A stretch of 64,000 bases of DNA. It comes from Bacteroidales bacterium. GTDB lineage: Bacteria > Bacteroidota > Bacteroidia > Bacteroidales > P3. This document shows, piece after piece, positions 61,523-64,000 of the stretch (within the stretch, counting starts at the first letter, position 1; each line of letters opens with the position of its first letter). The translations under genes were made by a program, and so were the position numbers. The stretch spans positions 1-64,000 of the forward strand of contig JAKSML010000001.1 in the NCBI GenBank assembly GCA_024400665.1. The letters are read 5' to 3'. The notes under the pieces were generated by a model. The model did no database searches, was not told the origin of the DNA, and saw only the letters and a list, made by a program, of their open reading frames with translations.

Positions 61523-61567
61523 TCGAACACACACCTGTGCGGGAGCACCTCCCGCCAGCTATCACCT

Positions 61568-62191
61568 ATGGATAGAATAATAAAATATTTTCCAGAGCTA
61601 ACAGAGCGGCAGCGCGAACAGTTTGCCGCTCTGTTGCCCTTATACGAGGACTGGAACGCCAAGATCAACGTCATCTCCCGCAAGGACATGGGCAACTTCT
61701 ACGAGCACCACGTCCTCCACAGTCTCGCCATCGCCAAGGTGCAGCCCTTCAAGACCATGGCCGACATCCTCGACGTGGGCACCGGCGGCGGCTTCCCCGG
61801 CATACCCCTCGCCATCATGTTCCCACACGCCAACTTCTACCTCATCGACTCGATAGGAAAGAAAATCAAGGTGGTACAGAACGTCGCCGAAAGCCTCCAA
61901 CTCAAGAACGTGCGCGCCGAGCAGATACGTGCCGAGCAGGTCGAAGGCGACTACGACTTCATCGTCTCGCGTGCCGTCACCGACCTCAGCCAGTTCACCG
62001 GTTGGGTGCGCGGCAAAGTCTCCGACAGCCACTACCACCGCCTCCGCAACGGCATCCTCTACCTCAAAGGCGGCGACCTCGCCGAAGAGCTCGCCCCCTT
62101 CAAGAAGAAAGTCCGCACCTGGGACATCTCCGACTTCTACGAAGAGGAGTTCTTCCAGACCAAGAAAGTCATCTACCTCCCCTTCAAGTAG
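61568..62191 (+). CDS. rsmG: 16S rRNA m7G527 methyltransferase RsmG
   Basis: A 207-residue SAM-dependent methyltransferase making m7G at position 527 of 16S rRNA. SAM motif ILDVGTGGGFPGIPLAIMFP; then LIDSIGKKIKVVQNVAE and IVSRAVTDLSQF, all standard. 45 bp after the sigma factor on the same strand, so cotranscribed; terminator at 62213. Confidence 0.95.
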   Translation: MDRIIKYFPELTERQREQFAALLPLYEDWNAKINVISRKDMGNFYEHHVLHSLAIAKVQPFKTMADILDVGTGGGFPGIPLAIMFPHANFYLIDSIGKKIKVVQNVAESLQLKNVRAEQIRAEQVEGDYDFIVSRAVTDLSQFTGWVRGKVSDSHYHRLRNGILYLKGGDLAEELAPFKKKVRTWDISDFYEEEFFQTKKVIYLPFK

Positions 62192-62212
62192 TCCCCACAC
62201 GACACACCATAA

Positions 62213-62246
62213 GGACAGCCCATAGAAAACGGGCTGCCCTCTTTTT
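62213..62246 (+). terminator. Terminator after rsmG
   Basis: GGACAGCCC and GGGCTGCCC pair with one G-U, loop of nine bases, followed by TCTTTTTAT. Confidence 0.75.
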
Positions 62247-62373
62247 ATGTCCCAAGAAGAAAGGAGAGGCAACTCCAAAACCAGAACTGCCTCTTTTAAT
62301 TCATAGAGAATGTATCGGCAATACGCGGCCACACCCATTCAAAATGTCACGAACTTGCCCGACAGGAAGGTCT

Positions 62374-62712
62374 CGAATCGAACGAGTAGAAGGAGTCGAA
62401 AGACCCCATTCGATTCGTTCGACTCATATTGCTGTGATGTGCGGCTGTCAAATGTTAAAATCGGATGGCATTTTTGTGCTTCGTCATAGCTAAGGGGTAG
62501 GGTCGTGAAAGCTCCGCTCATCTTCCGCCTCGGGAGCGGAGTTAGAGCGGAGCTAAGGCGGAGCTAGAGCGGAGCTACTCATAAGGTCTCAAAGGCCTTT
62601 TTCGTCCTTTTTTGAGACTTTTTTTAGCAGTTACAATTAACAAATGATTAACATTTGTATTAAAACAAGGATGATCGTCATATCGCCAATCGAACGAGTC
62701 GAACGGGGTCAA
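62374..62712 (-). repeat. Interspersed element, copy C (inverted)
   Basis: Reverse complement of the copy A/B arrangement. Reading the minus strand: a degenerate TTTAAT...GTTAAT block, the A-rich AAAAAGG block, four 11-mers, GCGGAGCTTTCACGACCCTA, CCCCTTAGCTATGACGAAG, ATTTTAACATTTGACAG, GAGTCGAACGAATCGAATGG and a GGTCTTTCGA...TCGAGACC hairpin end. Beyond it, 62713-62991 contains one more AATCGAATGAATCGAATG patch and no gene. Confidence 0.75.
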
Positions 62713-62991
62713 TAATGCTCTTACAAGCCTTCAAATCGCATTCTGTCGGCATGGAGCTGATACCAACAATTAGCACGCAATCGAAGAATCGAATGAATCG
62801 AATGCTCGTAGGCCATAGCCCAAATGGATGTACGATGCTCTATCTTTTTGCACAAGCAAAAATGATAATGTCCTCCCAATTTTGTTTTTTGACGCGAAGG
62901 ATGGAACGGGATGTGTGGAGGGCAGATTGCCGTATCGTTTTTTTCGATGTTTTTTCTTGTCTTTTTATCCTTCTATCTCATTTTTATTTCG

Positions 62992-62999
62992 TATCTTTG
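62992..62999 (+). promoter_or_regulatory. -7 box TATCTTTG for GH3 gene
   Basis: TTATTTCGTATCTTTGCAAT, 73 bases before the ATG at 63072. Confidence 0.65.
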
Positions 63000-63071
63000 C
63001 AATGTCATAGCCATGACTGGCAACGGCTTTTATCAATTAATTTACAACTGATTATTAAGACATAAGATATC

Positions 63072-64000
63072 ATGTTTTCGATTCTTTTCCGCAAAGGGGC
63101 TCCTTTCCATGGTGTGGCGACAAGGCGTTGGCTGCCCATCGTGCTGCTGTGCTGCTTGTCGGCTGGCAGCGTCCGAGCGCAGATGTTCCCCTTCCAGGAC
63201 TCACGCCTGCCATTGGAGGAGCGCGTGGAAGACCTGCTGTCGCGCCTCACGCTGGAAGAAAAGCTGTCGCTTATGGAGCACCGCCAGCCCGCCATCACCT
63301 CGTTAGGGCTGCCGGCTTATAGCTGGTGGAACGAGGCCCTGCACGGCGTGGGCCGCAACGGCCGGGCCACGGTGTGGCCGATGCCCATAGCCCTCGCCGC
63401 CTCATGGAACACGGAGATGGTGTACGACATCTTCTCGGAGGTGGCTGTGGAGGCTTGCGAGAAGTATGCCCAGGCCCGCAACAGCGACACCTCCGCAGCC
63501 CTGCGCGAGCCTACGGACTATACCGGCCTGACATTCTTCACCCCCAACATCAACATCCTCCGCGACCCGCGCTGGGGTCGCGGCATGGAGACCTACGGCG
63601 AGGACCCCTGCCTCACCGCCATGATGGGCGCCCAATGCGTGAACGGCCTACAGCACCCATTCTTCTACAGCACGCTGACGACACAAGATAGCGACACTTT
63701 CAACGGCATAGGGATGCACCAGAGCCATCCTCAATTCTCACTCCTCAATTCCCCATTAAAAGAATGGCTCCAGGCACAACCTGGCGGCCCTCTCGCCACA
63801 GCGGCGTGCGTGAAGCACCTCGCCGTCCACAGCGGTCCCGAGGGGGTGCGCCACGAGTTTGACGCCGCAGTGTCGCCACGCGACCTATGGACAACCTACC
63901 TCCCCGCCTTCGAATACATCGTCACCCACACAGACGTGCAGCAAGTGATGTGCGGCTACAACAGGCTGAACGGCGTGCCCTGCTGCACAAACCGCGACCT
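63072..64000 (+). CDS. Glycoside hydrolase family 3, 5' part
   Basis: The first 309 codons of a family GH3 enzyme, cut by the window edge. Signal peptide (RRWLPIVLLCCLSAGSVRAQ) with a longer basic start. Then the GH3 barrel: RVEDLLSRLTLEEKLSLM, YSWWNEALHGVGRNGRATVW, FTPNINILRDPRWGRGMETY, VKHLAVHSGPEGVRHEF, MCGYNRLNGVPCCTN. The pattern is that of bacterial beta-xylosidases/glucosidases. Between QCVNGLQ and KHLAVHSG lie about 38 residues more than usual, including SHPQFSLLNSPLKEW, translated from a heptamer repeat. The nucleophile lies beyond the window. Confidence 0.9.
   Translation, partial: MFSILFRKGAPFHGVATRRWLPIVLLCCLSAGSVRAQMFPFQDSRLPLEERVEDLLSRLTLEEKLSLMEHRQPAITSLGLPAYSWWNEALHGVGRNGRATVWPMPIALAASWNTEMVYDIFSEVAVEACEKYAQARNSDTSAALREPTDYTGLTFFTPNINILRDPRWGRGMETYGEDPCLTAMMGAQCVNGLQHPFFYSTLTTQDSDTFNGIGMHQSHPQFSLLNSPLKEWLQAQPGGPLATAACVKHLAVHSGPEGVRHEFDAAVSPRDLWTTYLPAFEYIVTHTDVQQVMCGYNRLNGVPCCTNRD
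63729..63766 (+). repeat. Heptamer repeat inside GH3 gene
   Basis: CCTCAATTCTCACTCCTCAA then TTCCCCATTAAAAG is a degenerate right arm of the ATTCTCA type. It is read in the same frame as in cinA, giving QFSLLNSPLK (cinA has QFSILNSQLK). Confidence 0.75.

Noticed and set aside
62715..63065. 116-residue plus-strand frame before the GH3 gene
   Set aside because: Consists of repeat edge DNA and T-rich promoter region; no protein-like pattern.

Overview
The window reads as a chromosomal segment of a member of the Bacteroidales (Bacteroidota), most likely a gut or rumen anaerobe close to Prevotellaceae or Muribaculaceae. The evidence is direct: many genes follow a -7 box of the form TAnnTTTG, the promoter signature of this phylum; the primary sigma factor is the short 286-residue Bacteroidota type; S16 has a long Ala/Glu tail; the DksA-like protein lacks its zinc cysteines; and there are many lipoproteins and families seen mainly in this group (DUF6261, paired C1 peptidases, FGE-domain proteins). 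No phage, plasmid, IS transposase, CRISPR array, rRNA or tRNA gene was seen.

Layout. 1-1.2 kb is non-coding repeat with one possible tiny gene. 1.2-11.9 kb holds DUF1846, then a minus-strand block: peroxiredoxin Bcp, PanB, a secreted protein, MoxR ATPase, two periplasmic PpiC isomerases and GuaB. 12.3-17.1 kb is plus strand: a TlpA-like thioredoxin lipoprotein and two secreted bleomycin-hydrolase-type C1 peptidases flanking a phosphoribosyltransferase-like gene. 17.1-17.8 kb is a run of tandem hairpins. 17.8-24.6 kb has an Mrr-like nuclease, a TPR protein, a hexapeptide acyltransferase, a B12-binding radical SAM protein, a DUF3791-DUF3990-DUF3791 toxin-antitoxin-like trio and QueG. 24.7-30.2 kb has surface proteins: a predicted barrel, DUF6261, an HExxH lipoprotein and three tandem paralogous lipoproteins. 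30.9-38.6 kb: RlmL-type methyltransferase, BrkB, NadC, CinA, DUF486 and a GH2 beta-mannosidase-like enzyme. 39.6-44.8 kb is one giant gene joining an exonuclease, a RecQ helicase and a UvrD helicase. 45-64 kb is largely housekeeping: FGE-domain protein, RocD, fused Dpp-type ABC ATPase, DksA-like, RimM, RpsP, RibF, LRR protein, nitrilase, MutS2, a lipoprotein, FolD, Ffh, the sigma factor, RsmG and the start of a GH3 glycosidase cut by the window edge.

Working together: ffh-folD, rpoD-rsmG, ribF-LRR-nitrilase-mutS2, nadC-brkB-rlmL and guaB-ppiC-ppiC-moxR are tightly spaced and look like operons. The C1 peptidases, GH2 and GH3 enzymes point to peptide and plant or host glycan use.

The most unusual content is repetitive DNA between and inside genes. 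One class has a strict 7-nt period in several unrelated sequences, usually as two AT-rich arms around a GC-rich core. It abuts stop or start codons and has entered cinA and the GH3 gene in frame, giving nearly the same peptide in both. A second class has an 11-nt period (AGCTCCGCCTT-type) inside a 350-450 bp interspersed element present in three copies, and also in a large palindrome at 12.1 kb. There is also a 42-bp-period array at 30.4 kb and five consecutive hairpins at 17.2 kb. The best candidates for undescribed biology are these repeats, the lipoprotein cassette triplet and the DUF3990 trio.
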